A DNA stretch of 64,000 nucleotides from JAWWPY01 sp963822825 (lineage in GTDB: Bacteria; Actinomycetota; Actinomycetes; Streptosporangiales; Streptosporangiaceae), in assembly GCA_963822825.1 (NCBI GenBank), contig CAWGIW010000015.1, positions 372,001 to 436,000 on the forward strand. Direction: 5' to 3'. Both the position numbers and the translations under genes were made by a program. Position 1 is the stretch's first letter, and each line of letters begins with the position of its first letter. The notes under the pieces are model-generated. The model ran no database searches. It was not told the DNA's origin and worked only from the letters and a program-made list of their open reading frames with translations. Of this stretch, positions 53,261 through 62,839 are shown one piece after another.

Positions 53261-54432
53261 TCAGAGGTGCGAACGTGACCCGGAACGAAGCCGGGGACGG
53301 GGAAAGCGCCGGCTGGCGAACACGCGCCGCCGCACCTTGCGCTGAGCCCAGGTCAGCGGGACCGCCCCGGCGAAGCCGAGCGCGAACGGCAGGGCGGGTG
53401 CGGCCGGGTGGAGCCGGGACGCCCGCGCCGGCGACGGCCGCAGCCTCCTGGGCCGTCCTGGCCGAGCTGGCTGGCTCCCGAGCGAGGCGTTCAGCAGCTT
53501 GGGCTGCTGGAACGTTGACGGGATCGCCGAGTATCGTCCACTGGCTGACCGGCCAGATCACGATGAACGCGCGGCCGACCACGGCGCTCTCCGGGATCGT
53601 GCCGCCGCCCGGGTCGCCGACGTGGCCCCGGGAGTCATAGGACACGTCGCGGTGGTCGCCCATCACCCACAGGCGGCCGGGCGGCACGGTGATGCTGAAC
53701 CTGGTCTCCGAGGGCGGGTTGCCCGGGAACAGGTAGGACTGCTCGTTGAGCGGGACGTCGTTGACCGTGACCCGGCCCTGGGCGTCGCAGCAGGCGACGT
53801 GGTCGCCGGGGAGGCCGATGACCCGCTTGATGTAGTCGTTCTGGTTCGGCTCGAGCCCGAACATCGACAGGACGCTGTTGCCGAACTTGGCGAAGACGTT
53901 GGTGCTCTTCGGCGCGACGCCGGGGTTCCACGAGCCGTTGCCGCTGAACACCACGATGTCGCCGCGGTGAATGCTGCGGACGTCGTAGACCAGCTTGTTG
54001 ACCAGGACCCGGTCGCTGATGGCCAGCGTGTTCTGCATCGAGCCGGACGGGATGAAGAACGCCTGGATCGCGTAGGTCTTGATGATCAGCGTGAGGATCA
54101 GGGCGACGACGATGAGGGCGGGCAGTTCCTTCCAGAAGGACCTGCCCTTCTTCTGGGGCGCCCGGGGCCTGGCCCGGTGGGTGCCGGGTGCGGCGGCCCG
54201 CCCGCCGTGGGCTCGCCGTCCGGGGCCTCACCCGCCGGGGAGGCGCCCGCGGGACCACCGGCGGCGGGGCCGGGGGCCGACGGTCCGCCGGCCTCGCCCG
54301 GGTGCTGGCCCGCCGCGGGCATTTCCTGGGTGAACTGCGCATCCCGCGCCGGCGGCACGGAAGGGGAAGGGGACGTGGAGGACCCGCCGCGCCCCGGGAC
54401 CCGGCAGAGTCCTGCGGGTTGCTCCCGTTCAT
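53261..54432 (-). CDS. lepB: Signal peptidase I (frameshifted)
   Basis: Membrane serine protease that cleaves Sec/Tat signal peptides. ATG 54432 (NGSNPQDSAGSRG) has AAGGGG upstream. A disordered Pro/Gly-rich leader crosses two frame changes (about 54,380 and 54,185). The membrane helix FWKELPALIVVALILTLIIK then leads to the catalytic serine in FIPSGSMQNTLAISDRVLVN. Lysine motif: NDYIKRVIGLPGDHVACCD. Further boxes WVMGDHRDVSYDSRGHVG and GRAFIVIWPVSQW. A further shift near 53,400 restores a second helix (LPFALGFAGAVPLTWAQRK) and a basic tail ending at 53261. Confidence 0.88.
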
Positions 54433-54723
54433 GCGTGCCCCTTCTGCTTTCGCGTTCCCCGCGTCGGCACGCTGTCTGCCCGGCGCCTGCGCATGCCTGC
54501 CGCGCGCCCCGGTGACAGGCGGCTCACGAAGGCCGTCTCCTTCGTCCGTCATTGGCTTGAGCCTAGCGCCATATCGCGGTTACGGACGAGGTAACTCCGC
54601 TCACAGGGCGCAGCTTTCAGCACGTCGTAGCCCCTGTTTGGTACGAACCGTGCCATAGCGAATTCCGCTCCGCCTCTGCGCGGAGACAGGCACCGGCGGT
54701 GGCCCCGGAACATTCCGGCTGGG

Positions 54724-55083
54724 TCAGCTCGCCGGGTTCTCGCGGCGCTCGCGGATACGCGCGGCCTTGCCGCGGAGCTCGCGGAGGTAGTAGAGCTTGG
54801 CCCGGCGGACCTTACCGCGCGTCACGGTCTCGATCTTGTCGATCGAGGGGCTGTGCACGGGGAAGGTGCGCTCGACGCCGACGCCGTAGCTGATCTTGCG
54901 GACGGTGAAAGTCTCGCGGATCCCGCCACCCTGACGCCGGATCACCACACCCTGGAACACCTGGATCCGGGAGCGGTTGCCCTCCTTGACGCGCACATGG
55001 ACCTTGAGCGTGTCGCCGGGCCGGAAGTCCGGGACGTCGTCGCGGACCTGGTCCTGCTCTAGTTCGGCAATAGCGGTGTGCAT
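54724..55083 (-). CDS. rplS: 50S ribosomal protein L19
   Basis: Ribosomal subunit-interface protein bL19, 119 aa, ATG 55083. Diagnostic sequence: PDFRPGDTLKVHVRVKEGNR, then RIQVFQGVVIRRQGGGIRET, VERTFPVHSPSIDKIETV, and KLYYLRELRGKAARI. Intact. 65 bp downstream of trmD and upstream of lepB, as expected. Confidence 0.98.
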   Translation of the reverse strand: MHTAIAELEQDQVRDDVPDFRPGDTLKVHVRVKEGNRSRIQVFQGVVIRRQGGGIRETFTVRKISYGVGVERTFPVHSPSIDKIETVTRGKVRRAKLYYLRELRGKAARIRERRENPAS

Positions 55084-55148
55084 GGCAGCGATTCCTCAAG
55101 TACTCATCGGCTGGGCTCATGTGCGGACAGACCAGCGCGAGCCCAGTG

Positions 55149-56397
55149 TCATATGGAACGGGCCCCGGCGCCGACGGGAAGCACACGGCGACATTCAGTG
55201 TGCCATATTCTTCGGCCAGCCTGGTAAGCGAGCCCGTCGCCGTGGGCCTCTCCGGCTAGCCCGCCGTCAGCGCTCCGCGCGTCAGGACCCGTTCGTCCGC
55301 GGCCCCGGCATCCTCGGGCCGGACGGGCGCCTGCCGCAGCCAGGACCTCGCGGTCCCGCGGGTCCAGGCCACCGGCCGGGTCGGCCGCCGCCCGCTCGAT
55401 GAGGTCGGGCCGGTTGGCCGCGGTGCGCAACAGCGCGGCGTCCCGCCGCCAGCGCGCGATGGCGGCGTGATCGCCGGACAGCAGGACGTCCGGAACCTCC
55501 AGTCCGCGCCAGGACCGAGGCCTTGTATATACCGGGCCTTCCAGCAGCCCGGCCATGCCGCCGCCGGCTTCGTCCCGCCAGCCGCCGTACCGGCCGCCGC
55601 CAGCGCTACCGGCCTCGCCAGCGGCTACCCGGCTCGCCAGCGCCAGCCGCCGGCCGTGCCGCCGTCCCGGACGGGCCGCCGAAGGAGTCGTCGCTGGCCG
55701 ACCGCTCGTTGCCCAGCACGCCGGGCAGCAGCCGGCTGATGGCCTCGACCATGACCAGGACCGCCGCCTCCCCCCCGGCCAGCACGTAGTCGCCGATGCT
55801 GACCTCGTCGACCGGCATCCGCGAGCGGGCGTCCTCGGCGAACCTTGTGTCGATGCCCTCGTACCGGCCACAGGCGAACACCAGCCGCGGGCTGCCCGCG
55901 TAGCTCGCCGCGCGGGCCTGGGTGAACGGAACACCGCTCGGCGTGGGCACGACCAGCCGCGGGGCCGGAGCCGCCGGCACCGGGCGGGGCGATCTCGTCC
56001 AGGGCTTCCGCCCAGACCTGCGGCTTCATCACCATGCCGGGACCGCCGCCGAACGGCGCGTCGTCCACGGTCTTGTGGATGTCGTGCGCCCAGCGGCGCA
56101 GGTCGTGCACGTGGAATTCGATGTCACCCCGGGCCGCCGCCTTGCCGATGAGCGACACATCGAGAGGCCCGCTGGGCTGACCCGGGGGGACGACGCCCCG
56201 GAACTCCCCACTGGGCTGACCCGGGGGGACGACCCCCCTGGACCCCCCACTGTGACTGGCCCGGGGGCCGGCCTCCCGGGACCCCCCGCTGGACTGGCCC
56301 GGGGCCGTCCTCCCGGAACCCCGCCGGACTCCCGGGGGGACGACCCCCCGGGACCCCCCGAAGTACTCCGGGAAGATCTGACGATGTCGATGCGCAC
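55149..56397 (-). CDS. trmD: tRNA (guanine-N1)-methyltransferase TrmD with in-frame repeat insertion (frameshifted)
   Basis: Methylates G37 of tRNAs with SAM; essential. GTG 56397 (RIDIV), then a one-base loss at about 56,382, then IFPEYFGG. A 63-codon repeat array (56175-56363) intervenes before the normal continuation PLDVSLIGKAAARGDIEFHV and TVDDAPFGGGPGMVMKPQVW. Further shifts near 55,985 and 55,640 are needed to reach the knot (LVFACGRYEGIDTRF, VSIGDYVLAGGEAAVLVM) and the C-terminus (GLLEGPVYTRPRSWRGLEVP). The exact stop is uncertain: 55149 in the written frame, 55282 in another. A second Gly/Ala-rich insertion follows DDSFGG. Confidence 0.82.
56175..56363. repeat. Five palindromic ~39-bp repeats inside trmD
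   Basis: Units at 56175-56213, 56214-56252, 56253-56291 (39 bp each), 56292-56326 (35) and 56327-56363 (37). Total 189 bp, a multiple of three, with no stop in the trmD frame. Units contain GC hairpins such as CCCGGGGGG-ACGA-CCCCCCGGG. They encode SRGVVPPGQPSG-like peptides. Confidence 0.9.
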
Positions 56398-56402
56398 GCG
56401 GG

Positions 56403-56997
56403 TCAGGCCTCGAACAGCGTCTTCGGGGTTGAGCAGCCCGGGCGGCGGGTCGATGACCAGGCGGCCCCCGGCCACGTCGACGTCGGTGACGATCGCGCCC
56501 ACGAACGGCACGAGCACCTCGTCCGGCCCGGCCGTCTCCCGGCAACCCGCCACGCCCGGCCGCCCAGCCGGACCCGGCCCGCCGGCCTCGGCCGAACCCT
56601 CCGGGCGGACGACCAGCAGATCCTGGCCGTGGTGGAGCACGTCGGCCACCACGCCCACCGGGTCGCCCGCGGCGGTCACCACGCCGAGCCCGATGAGCTG
56701 ATGGTCGTAGAACTCATCGGGATCGGCCGGGGACGGGATCTGCTCCGAATCCAGCAGGAGCAGGGTCCCGCGCAGGCCCTCGGCCTCGGTCCGGTCCGCG
56801 ATGCCCTCGAACGCGACGATGAGGCGTCCCGAATGCCATCGGGACGCCCGCACCGTCAGCGGACCGCGATCCGGCGGATCGGCGGCCAGGGTGGCACCGG
56901 GAGCGAACCTCAGGCCCGGCTCGTCGGTGCGCACGCCCACGATGACCTCGCCGCGAATCCCATGTGCGCGAGCGACCTGGCCGACCGCAATCTGCAT
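56403..56997 (-). CDS. rimM: 16S rRNA processing protein RimM
   Basis: Assembly factor for the 30S head that binds ribosomal protein S19. ATG 56997 (QIAVGQVARAHGIRGEVIVG). Core: GTLLLLDSEQIPSPADPDEFYDHQL split by family residues, with LIGLGVVTAAGDPVGVVADV starting the PRC-barrel, and VLVPFVGAIVTDVDV later. A ~25-residue Gly/Pro insertion follows RPEGSAEAGG. In the written frame no stop occurs and the frame enters trmD; TGA 56403-56405 in the adjacent frame, just before the trmD GTG, is the probable true end, implying a small indel near 56,410-56,440. Confidence 0.88.
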
Positions 56998-57004
56998 GGC
57001 CGGG

Positions 57005-57247
57005 CTAGCGGATCTCGTCGGTGTCCAGTAGGTCGACGCGGACATGCCGGCCTCCCGCCAGGGAGCCCATGACCGTACGAAGCGCCCGGGCGGTGCGCCC
57101 GCCGCGCCCGATGACCTTGCCCAGGTCTTCGGGGTGGACCCGCACCTCGAGGACGTTGCCGCGGCGCATCGCGCGGCTGGACACCTGGACGTCGTCGGGA
57201 TGCTCGACGATGCCCCTGACCAAATGCTCGAGCGCCTCTTCCAGCAT
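57005..57247 (-). CDS. khpA: KH-domain RNA-binding protein KhpA
   Basis: 80-aa single KH-domain protein that partners Jag/KhpB in other bacteria. ATG 57247 (LEEALEHLVRGIVEHPDDVQ). KH signature VRVHPEDLGKVIGRGGRTAR with the GxxG loop, then ALRTVMGSLAGGRHVRVDLL. The start codon lies 1 nt after the reconstructed rpsP stop, and its stop is 7 nt before rimM, the classic rpsP-khpA-rimM-trmD order. Confidence 0.95.
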   Translation of the reverse strand: MLEEALEHLVRGIVEHPDDVQVSSRAMRRGNVLEVRVHPEDLGKVIGRGGRTARALRTVMGSLAGGRHVRVDLLDTDEIR

Positions 57248-57248
57248 G

Positions 57249-58075
57249 TCAGGCTCCGCTGCCCGGCTCACTGCTCTCTGACTCGCCGGCGCTCTCGCCG
57301 GCGGTCGCGGCGGCGGCCTTGCTCTTGGCCCGCCCGCCATCAGCCTTGGCGCGCCTTAGCCGGCTCGGCCTTCGCGTCAGCCTTGTCCGCCTCGGCGGCG
57401 TCGTCCTTGGCCTTGTCGGCCTTGGCCGTGTCGGCCTTCGCCGTGTCCGACTTTTCCTTGTCCGGCTTGGCCTTGTCGGCCTTGGCCGTGTCCGCCGACT
57501 TAGCCGTGTCCGACTTGTCCTTGTCGGCCTTGGCCGTGGCCTTGCCCGAGTCGGCCTTCTCGGCCTTGGTGTCCGGCTTCGCGGCCTTGGCCGTGTCCTT
57601 CTCAGCCTTCGCCGTGTCGGCCTTGGCGGTGTCAGACTTGGCGGTGTCAGACTTCGTCCTTGTCGGCCTTGGCCGTGTCGGACCTCCTGGCCCGGCCGCC
57701 GCCCTTGGCGCCGGAAGACGCGGTGTCGTCCTTGGCCGCATCCTTAAGGGCCGCGGCGAAGGCTTCCTTCTTGTCGGCCGGGGCCTGCGCGGTGCGCAGG
57801 GTGCCCTCCGCGCCCGGCTCGCCCTTGAACTTCTGCCAGTCGCCCGTGATCTTCAGGATGGTCATGACCGGCGCGGTGGGCTGCGCGCCCACGGAAAGCC
57901 AGTGCTGCGCGCGCTCCGAGTTGACCTCGATGAGCGACGGCTCTTCCTTCGGGTGGTACTTGCCGATCTCCTCGATGGCGCGCCCGTCGCGCTTGGTGCG
58001 AGCGTCGGCAACGACAATGCGGTACGTCGGCACCCGGGTCCGGCCCAGGCGCTTGAGCTTGATCTTTACAGCCAC
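57249..58075 (-). CDS. rpsP: 30S ribosomal protein S16 with long Lys/Ala/Asp tail (two frameshifts)
   Basis: Ribosomal protein bS16: AVKIKLKRLGRTRVPTYRIV, then RAIEEIGKYHPKEEPSLIEV, YGAQ-equivalent SVGAQPTAPVMTILKITGDW. ATG 58075. After residue ~115 comes an extension of repeated SDTAK, ADKAK and AEKAD units. The written frame ends in DKDEV at 57647, but the repeats continue unchanged in the next frame (KSDTAKSDTAKADTAKAEKD) to ~57,350. A second shift there leads to AKADGGRAKSKAAAATAGES and a stop at 57249-57251 touching khpA. Reconstructed ~274 aa. The tail is histone-H1-like and probably disordered. Confidence 0.88.
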
Positions 58076-58622
58076 GGCTGTGGTCTTCTCCCAGCAATGA
58101 GGTACGGGCGGCGGGACGCAGGCCAGGTGGGGACTGGCGGGTACCGCTCAGATTGGCCGGCTCGGCAAGGGTAGAGGGCCTCGCGGAGCCAGGTATCAGG
58201 AACACAGTCTGCCAGACGAGACGCGATGAGACGTAATCACGGCCGCGCACGCCCGCCCGCGCCCGCCGACGGCCCCGGCTGCGCCCGGTCCGCAGGCGGT
58301 GCTACAGACCGTCACCACGAACCGGTTCGGCCGAAGAATACGGCGCCGGCTGAGGCAGGCCGCCCGGGTCTCAATCCCCGATCAATCCTGGACATCGTTG
58401 GATCAAGAGGCCAGAATGTTGCCCGGCACGGACGGCTGGACACAGAGAGTCATTCCCAGGAAGCAACAGTTACGTAACGTGCATTGACCGGGCGCTTTGC
58501 CCCTATCTACGTTATGCCTAGCCGTGTTCTTATTAAGCACGGCTGTTCGCAGAGCGAACTTTTAGCAGTCCTTAACAAGCAACCGGCCGCCCCACGAACC
58601 CGGCGCCTGCCGATGCTCATAC
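58076..58622. other. Gap between rpsP and ABC operon leader
   Basis: About 550 bp without a recognisable gene. The left part must hold the leftward rpsP promoter. A possible rightward promoter is TTGACC near 58,486 with TATCTA/TACGTT about 20 bp on. The stretch 58,440-58,610 is noticeably less GC-rich than the surroundings. Confidence 0.5.
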
Positions 58623-58656
58623 GTCCTTGACCCACGCATCAAGGGAGAGCCATGAC
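58623..58656 (+). repeat. Leader module copy 1: hairpin, Shine-Dalgarno, ATG
   Basis: 34-bp sequence identical to 58858-58891. It contains stem CCTTGA / TCAAGG with an 8-nt loop, immediately followed by GGGAGAG and an ATG at 58652. The 3' arm of the stem overlaps the first bases of the Shine-Dalgarno, so folding could hinder ribosome binding. Confidence 0.9.
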
Positions 58657-58807
58657 CGGCCAGCCAGCTCCACCGTCACCCGACGGCACCGCCTGCCGGA
58701 GACGGCGCGACACGCCGGAACCTGCTTCGCTTGTCGCGCAAGTTGTTGACAATTCCTTCAACACTGGCGTATCTGTGCAGGCGACACTAGAAACTACTAA
58801 TGCCTGA
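58652..58807 (+). CDS. Possible 51-aa leader ORF
   Basis: Starts at the ATG of leader copy 1 (TGQPAPPSPDGTACRRRRD) and ends LETTNA. It has a good ribosome-binding site. The last third of its DNA contains a promoter-like TTGACA...TATCTG, so it may be a non-functional relic of a duplicated gene start or a regulatory leader peptide. No protein family recognised. Confidence 0.35.
   Translation: MTGQPAPPSPDGTACRRRRDTPEPASLVAQVVDNSFNTGVSVQATLETTNA
58746..58775 (+). promoter_or_regulatory. Promoter of the ABC operon
   Basis: TTGACA (58746-58751) and TATCTG (58770-58775) with 18-bp spacing, a good SigA-type match. Located about 110 bp before the substrate-binding-protein start, downstream of leader copy 1 and upstream of copy 2. 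Confidence 0.6.
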
Positions 58808-58857
58808 CACAGCAACCGGCGGCGCCGCCTCCGTGCGGTGTCCGCCACTGTTCATGT

Positions 58858-58891
58858 GTCCTTGACCCACGCATCAAGGGAGAGCCATGAC
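58858..58891 (+). repeat. Leader module copy 2: hairpin, Shine-Dalgarno, ATG
   Basis: Identical 34-bp module whose ATG (58887) is the start of the substrate-binding-protein gene. Copy spacing is 235 bp. Confidence 0.9.
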
Positions 58892-60298
58892 GGGCCAGTC
58901 AGATAGAACGCCAGCGCCCAAGGCCATCGGCCAGGACGCGGCGCAGACGGGGCCTCTTCCATCGAGACCGGCGATCAGCCGGCGCGGCGTGCTGCGCGCG
59001 GCCGGCGCGGGCGCTGGCCGTCGTGGGAGGCGGCGGGCTGCTCGCGGCCTGTAGCTCCAGCATCAAGGGCGCAGGGTCGGGGTCCGGGTCCGGGCGGCAC
59101 CAAGGACATCACGATCGGCTGGATCCACCCGCTGACCGGCTCCCTGGCCGGGTTCGGCGCGCCGGACAACTGGGTCATCTCCAAGATCCAGCAGACCTCC
59201 CCGTACAAGAACGGGTTCAAGATCGGCGGCAAGACCTACCAGGTCACGATCAAGTCCTACGACACCCAGTCCAGCCCGACCCGGGCCGGCGACCTGGCCC
59301 GGACGGCCATCCTGAGCGACGGCGTGGATCTGCTGTTCGCCTCGTCCACGCCGGAGACCGTCAACTCGGTGGCCAGCCAGGCCGAATCGCTCGGTACGCC
59401 GCTGATCTGCTCGAACATCCCGTGGGAGTCCTGGTACATCAACCTCGGGGGCAACCCGGCCAAGCCGACGGTCAAGCCCAAGTACGTGGTGATGTACTTC
59501 CTGGGCGCCGAGCACCTGATCCAGACCTTCATCCCGATGTGGAACCGGATCCACGACCAGCTCCACACCAACAAGGTGGTCGCGGCCGCGTTCCCCAACG
59601 ACTCGGACGGCAACGCGTTCCGCACGGTGTTCCCGCCGATCGCCGAGGAGGCGGGCTACACGTTCCACATGTCCTCGCCCTACCCCGACGGGACCACGAA
59701 CTACTCCTCGATGATCTCCCAGTTCAAGTCCGCTGCAGGCCGACTTCTTCACCAACGTGCCGCTGCCGCCGGACTTCGCCACCATGTGGAAGCAGTCGGT
59801 GCAGCAGGGCTTCCGGCCGAAACTGGCCACCGTGGCCAAGGTGCTGCTGTTCCCGACCGACACCTACGCGCTCGGCTCGCTGGTCTACAACGTCGCCACG
59901 GACGCCTGGTGGGCGCCGACCCTGCCCTGGAGTTCGTCGTTCACCGGGGAGACCTGCCAGCAGATGGCCAGACGAGTACGAGTCGTCTGGCCACGGCCAG
60001 TGGAACTCCAACATCAGCAACTACAGCCTCTTCGAGGCCGCGCATGCCGCGTTCACCTGGTGAACAACCCGCACGACAAGGCCGAAGTGGCCAGGCCATC
60101 CACAAGGTGAACATCAGCGCGCTGGCCGGGCCGCTGAACTTCGCCTCCGGTGGCCCCGCGCCGGGCGTGGCGATCACGCCGCCGGTCGGCATCCAGTGGC
60201 AGAAGGGCACCAAATACCCGCTCGAGGCCAAGGTCGTCGACAACACGCTGCAGCCGCACGCGAAGCTCACCGGCAACCTGCTGCCGACCAATACATGA
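58887..60298 (+). CDS. ABC transporter substrate-binding lipoprotein, branched-chain amino acid type (frameshifted)
   Basis: Extracellular solute receptor. ATG 58887. A Tat-like signal (SRRGVLRAAG) leads, after a shift near 59,005, to the lipobox LLAACSSS. The mature protein then reads ITIGWIHPLTGSLAGFGAPD, typical of periplasmic-binding type I receptors, through LLFASSTPETVNSVASQAES and YLGAEHLIQ-like strands (MYFLGAEHLIQTFIPMWNRI). Further one-base losses lie near 59,090, 59,735, 59,970, 60,055 and 60,095, with clean coding between (PPDFATMWKQSVQQGFRPKL; GHGQWNSNISNYSLFEAAHA; HKVNISALAGPLNFASGGPA). Ligand unknown: amino acids, amides or urea are possible. Confidence 0.82.
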
Positions 60299-60302
60299 CC
60301 GG

Positions 60303-61114
60303 ATGACCAGCCCACTGCTTGAGCTGGACGGCGTGACGAAACGGTTCGGCCAGGTCGTCATCGCGGAGGATCTCTCGCTCGCCGTCGGGGCCGGGGACAC
60401 GGTCGGGATCGTGGGGCCGAACGGTGCTGGCAAGACCAGCCTGTTCGGCCTCATCTCCGGCGACCTGGCCCCCGACGGGGGAGAGATCCGGTTCGCCGGG
60501 CGCACGATGACCAAGCTGGACGCGGCCGCGCGGTGCAGGCTAGGCATCGGCCGCACCTACCAGGTGCCGCGGCCGTTCGGGGACATGACTGTGTTTGAGA
60601 ACCTGCTCGTCGCCGCCCAGCAGGGCGGCGGGCTGCGGCGGCGGGCCAGTTACGCGGCGGCGGTCGAGGCGCTGGAGCGGACCGGCATGTCCGGCCCAGG
60701 CGAACGTGCCCGCCGAGCGGCTCGGCCTGCTTCAGCGCAAGCGGCTGGAACTCGCCCGCGCCCTGGCCACGCAGCCCGCGCTGCTCCTGCTGGACGAGGT
60801 GGCAGGCGGCCTCACCGACCCAGAGGTGGCCCAGCTGGTCGAGATCGTCCGCGGCGTCAACGCCGGGGGCACCGCGGTGATCTGGATCGAGCACGTGGTG
60901 CGCGCGCTTACCGCCGTGGTGACGCCGGCTGATCTGCCTGACCGGCGGCAAGTTCGTTGGCGACGGCGACCCGGACACGGTGCTGGCCGACCCCGCGGTC
61001 CGCGAGGTCTTCCTCGGCAGTGAGGTCACCGCGGCGCTGGCCGGCGGGACCCTGGAGGCTCCCGTGGCAGTGAAGCGGGATGGGGCGGCGGGCGGGGAAC
61101 GGGGCGAGCCATGA
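60303..61114 (+). CDS. ABC transporter ATP-binding protein, LivG type (frameshifted)
   Basis: First ATPase of the uptake system, ATG 60303 (TSPLLELDGVTKRFGQVVIA), 4 bp after the receptor gene. Walker A VGPNGAGKTSLFGLISGDL, Q-loop GIGRTYQVPRPFGDMTVFEN. A shift near 60,700 joins ERLGLLQRKRLELARALATQ (signature) and Walker B LLLLDEVAGGLTD, with the LivG-specific IWIEHVVRAL switch His. A second shift near 60,925 gives GGKFVGDGDPDTVLADPAV and the end at 61112-61114, overlapping livF. Confidence 0.87.
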
Positions 61115-61974
61115 CCGGTCCGGGAGACGGCCACGCGGGCGGGCAGCGGGACGCCGCTGCTGGAGGTCCGCGACCTGGTGGTGCACCACGGGCAGCTCCG
61201 GGCGCTGGAAGGAATCTCGCTGCGGGTGTTCCCCGGCGAGGTCTACGCGATCATCGGCGCGAACGGCGCGGGCAAGTCGACGTTGCTGCGCACGATCACC
61301 GGCCTGCACCGCCCGACCACGGGCACGGTCCTGTTCGACGGCGAGGACGTCACCAGGCTGCGGCCCGAGCGCCGGGCCACGCAGGGGATCGTCATGGTGC
61401 CGGAGGGGCGGCGGCTGTTCGGATCGCTGTCGGTCGAGGAGAACCTCAAGGTCGGCGCGACCTACGCGCGGCCCGGGCCCGTGGACGATCGAGCGGGTGT
61501 ACGAGCTGTTCGGCTGGATGCGCGGAGCGCCGCAACCAGCAGACCGCGCAGCTTTCCGGCGGCGAGCAGCAGGCGGTAGCCATCGGCCGGGCGCTGGTGG
61601 CCAACCCCCGCGTGCTGCTGCTCGACGAGCTGTCGCTCGGTCTGGCGCCGGTGGTCGTCCAGCGTATCTACGGCATGCTGCCGCAGATCCTGGCGACCGG
61701 CCTGACGGTGCTGCTCGTCGAGCAGGATGTCAGCCAGGCCCTGCGGGTCGCTTCCCGGGTGCACTGCCTGCTCGAAGGCAGGACCACCCTGGAAGGCGAG
61801 CCGGGCGATCTGACTCCCGAGCGGGTCGAGGCGGCCTACTTCGGCCTGGGTGAACCGGCCGCGGGTGGCGGAGACGCCGGCGGGGGGAACGGTGGCCAGC
61901 CCGTGCCCTCCGCCGGTCACCGCTCCAAAGGTCAGTCTTCTGGCGGAGGGAGTACGCCGTTATGGCCTGGGTAA
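61111..61974 (+). CDS. ABC transporter ATP-binding protein, LivF type (frameshifted)
   Basis: Second ATPase. ATG 61111 overlaps the livG stop. After a shift near 61,150: LLEVRDLVVHHGQLRALEGI, Walker A IIGANGAGKSTLLRTITGLH, and GIVMVPEGRRLFGSLSVEEN, the LivF hallmark. Shifts near 61,485 and 61,530 restore the signature LSGGEQQAVAIGRALVANPR, Walker B VLLLDELSLGLAP and the end of the protein. The C-terminal ~40 residues are Gly/Ser-rich. Overlaps livH by 13 bp. Confidence 0.87.
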   Translation: MTGPGDGHAGGQRDAAAGGPRPGGAPRAAPGAGRNLAAGVPRRGLRDHRRERRGQVDVAAHDHRPAPPDHGHGPVRRRGRHQAAARAPGHAGDRHGAGGAAAVRIAVGRGEPQGRRDLRAARARGRSSGCTSCSAGCAERRNQQTAQLSGGEQQAVAIGRALVANPRVLLLDELSLGLAPVVVQRIYGMLPQILATGLTVLLVEQDVSQALRVASRVHCLLEGRTTLEGEPGDLTPERVEAAYFGLGEPAAGGGDAGGGNGGQPVPSAGHRSKGQSSGGGSTPLWPG

Positions 61975-62839
61975 ACGCCATCATCCAGGGGGTGCTGACC
62001 GGCGGCCTCTACGCATTGTTCGCCTGCGGGCTGTCGCTGATGTTCGGGGTGATGAAGGTCGTCAACCTGGCGCACGGCGACCTCGCCGTGGTCGCGGGCT
62101 ACGTCGCGATCGGTGTCATAACCGTCACCCACATCCCCGTGCTGTGGTCCTTCCTCATCGTGGTACCGGTGATGGCGCTGTTCGGCTACGTGCTGCAGCG
62201 CACGATCATCCAGAGTGCGCTCGACCGCAGCGTGCTCACCACGCTGATCGTCACCTTCGGCCTGTCAGTAGTGATCGAGAACGCGCCTCCTCCAGTTCTT
62301 CACCGCCAACAGCCGCGCGATCGGCACCGGGCTGCCCCTGGTGAGGGGCTCGTTCAAGATCGGCTCGCAGATCCAGATCGGCTACCTGCTCGTGGTCATC
62401 TTCGCCGTTGCCGTGGTGGTGCTGCTGGGGCTGCAGTACTTCCTGTCCGCGTCCAAGTACGGCCGGCTGATCCGCGCCGTCGCGGACGACCGGGAGGCGG
62501 CGCAGCTTGCCGGGGCCGACTACCGGCACGTGTTCGGCATCGCGGCGGCGATCGCGTTCGGCACCGTGGCACTGGCCGGCATCGTCCTACGGCATGTACT
62601 CCCAGCTGCAGCCGACCACGGGCACCGACACGATCCTGCTGTTCGCGTTCGCGGCGGTGGTGATCGGCGGGCTCGGCTCGCTGTGGGGCACCCTGCTCGG
62701 CGGCGTGGTGCTCGGCGTGGCCCAGCAGATCGGCGCCCAGATCAACATCTCCGATGAGGTGCTGGCCGGGTACATCGTGTTTCTCGCCGTGCTGGTGCTT
62801 CGCCCGCAGGGCCTGACCACCCGGAGGACGCAATCGTGA
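61962..62839 (+). CDS. Branched-chain amino acid ABC permease, LivH type (frameshifted)
   Basis: Inner-membrane permease, about 290 aa reconstructed. ATG 61962 with GGAGGGAG upstream. Starts VNAIIQGVLTGGLYALFACG and continues LMFGVMKVVNLAHGDLAVVA, the LivH signature. A shift near 62,285 leads to SFKIGSQIQIGYLLVVIFAV and AVADDREAAQLAGADYRHVF; another near 62,588 leads to AVVIGGLGSLWGTLLGGVVL. Eight or so membrane helices. Overlaps livM by ATGA-like spacing of 4 bp. Confidence 0.87.

Noticed and set aside
56175..56363. Terminator cluster or attenuator between rimM and trmD
   Set aside because: The hairpins lie inside trmD after its conserved start (RIDIV...IFPEYF), with frame maintained on both sides, so a coding insertion explains them better.
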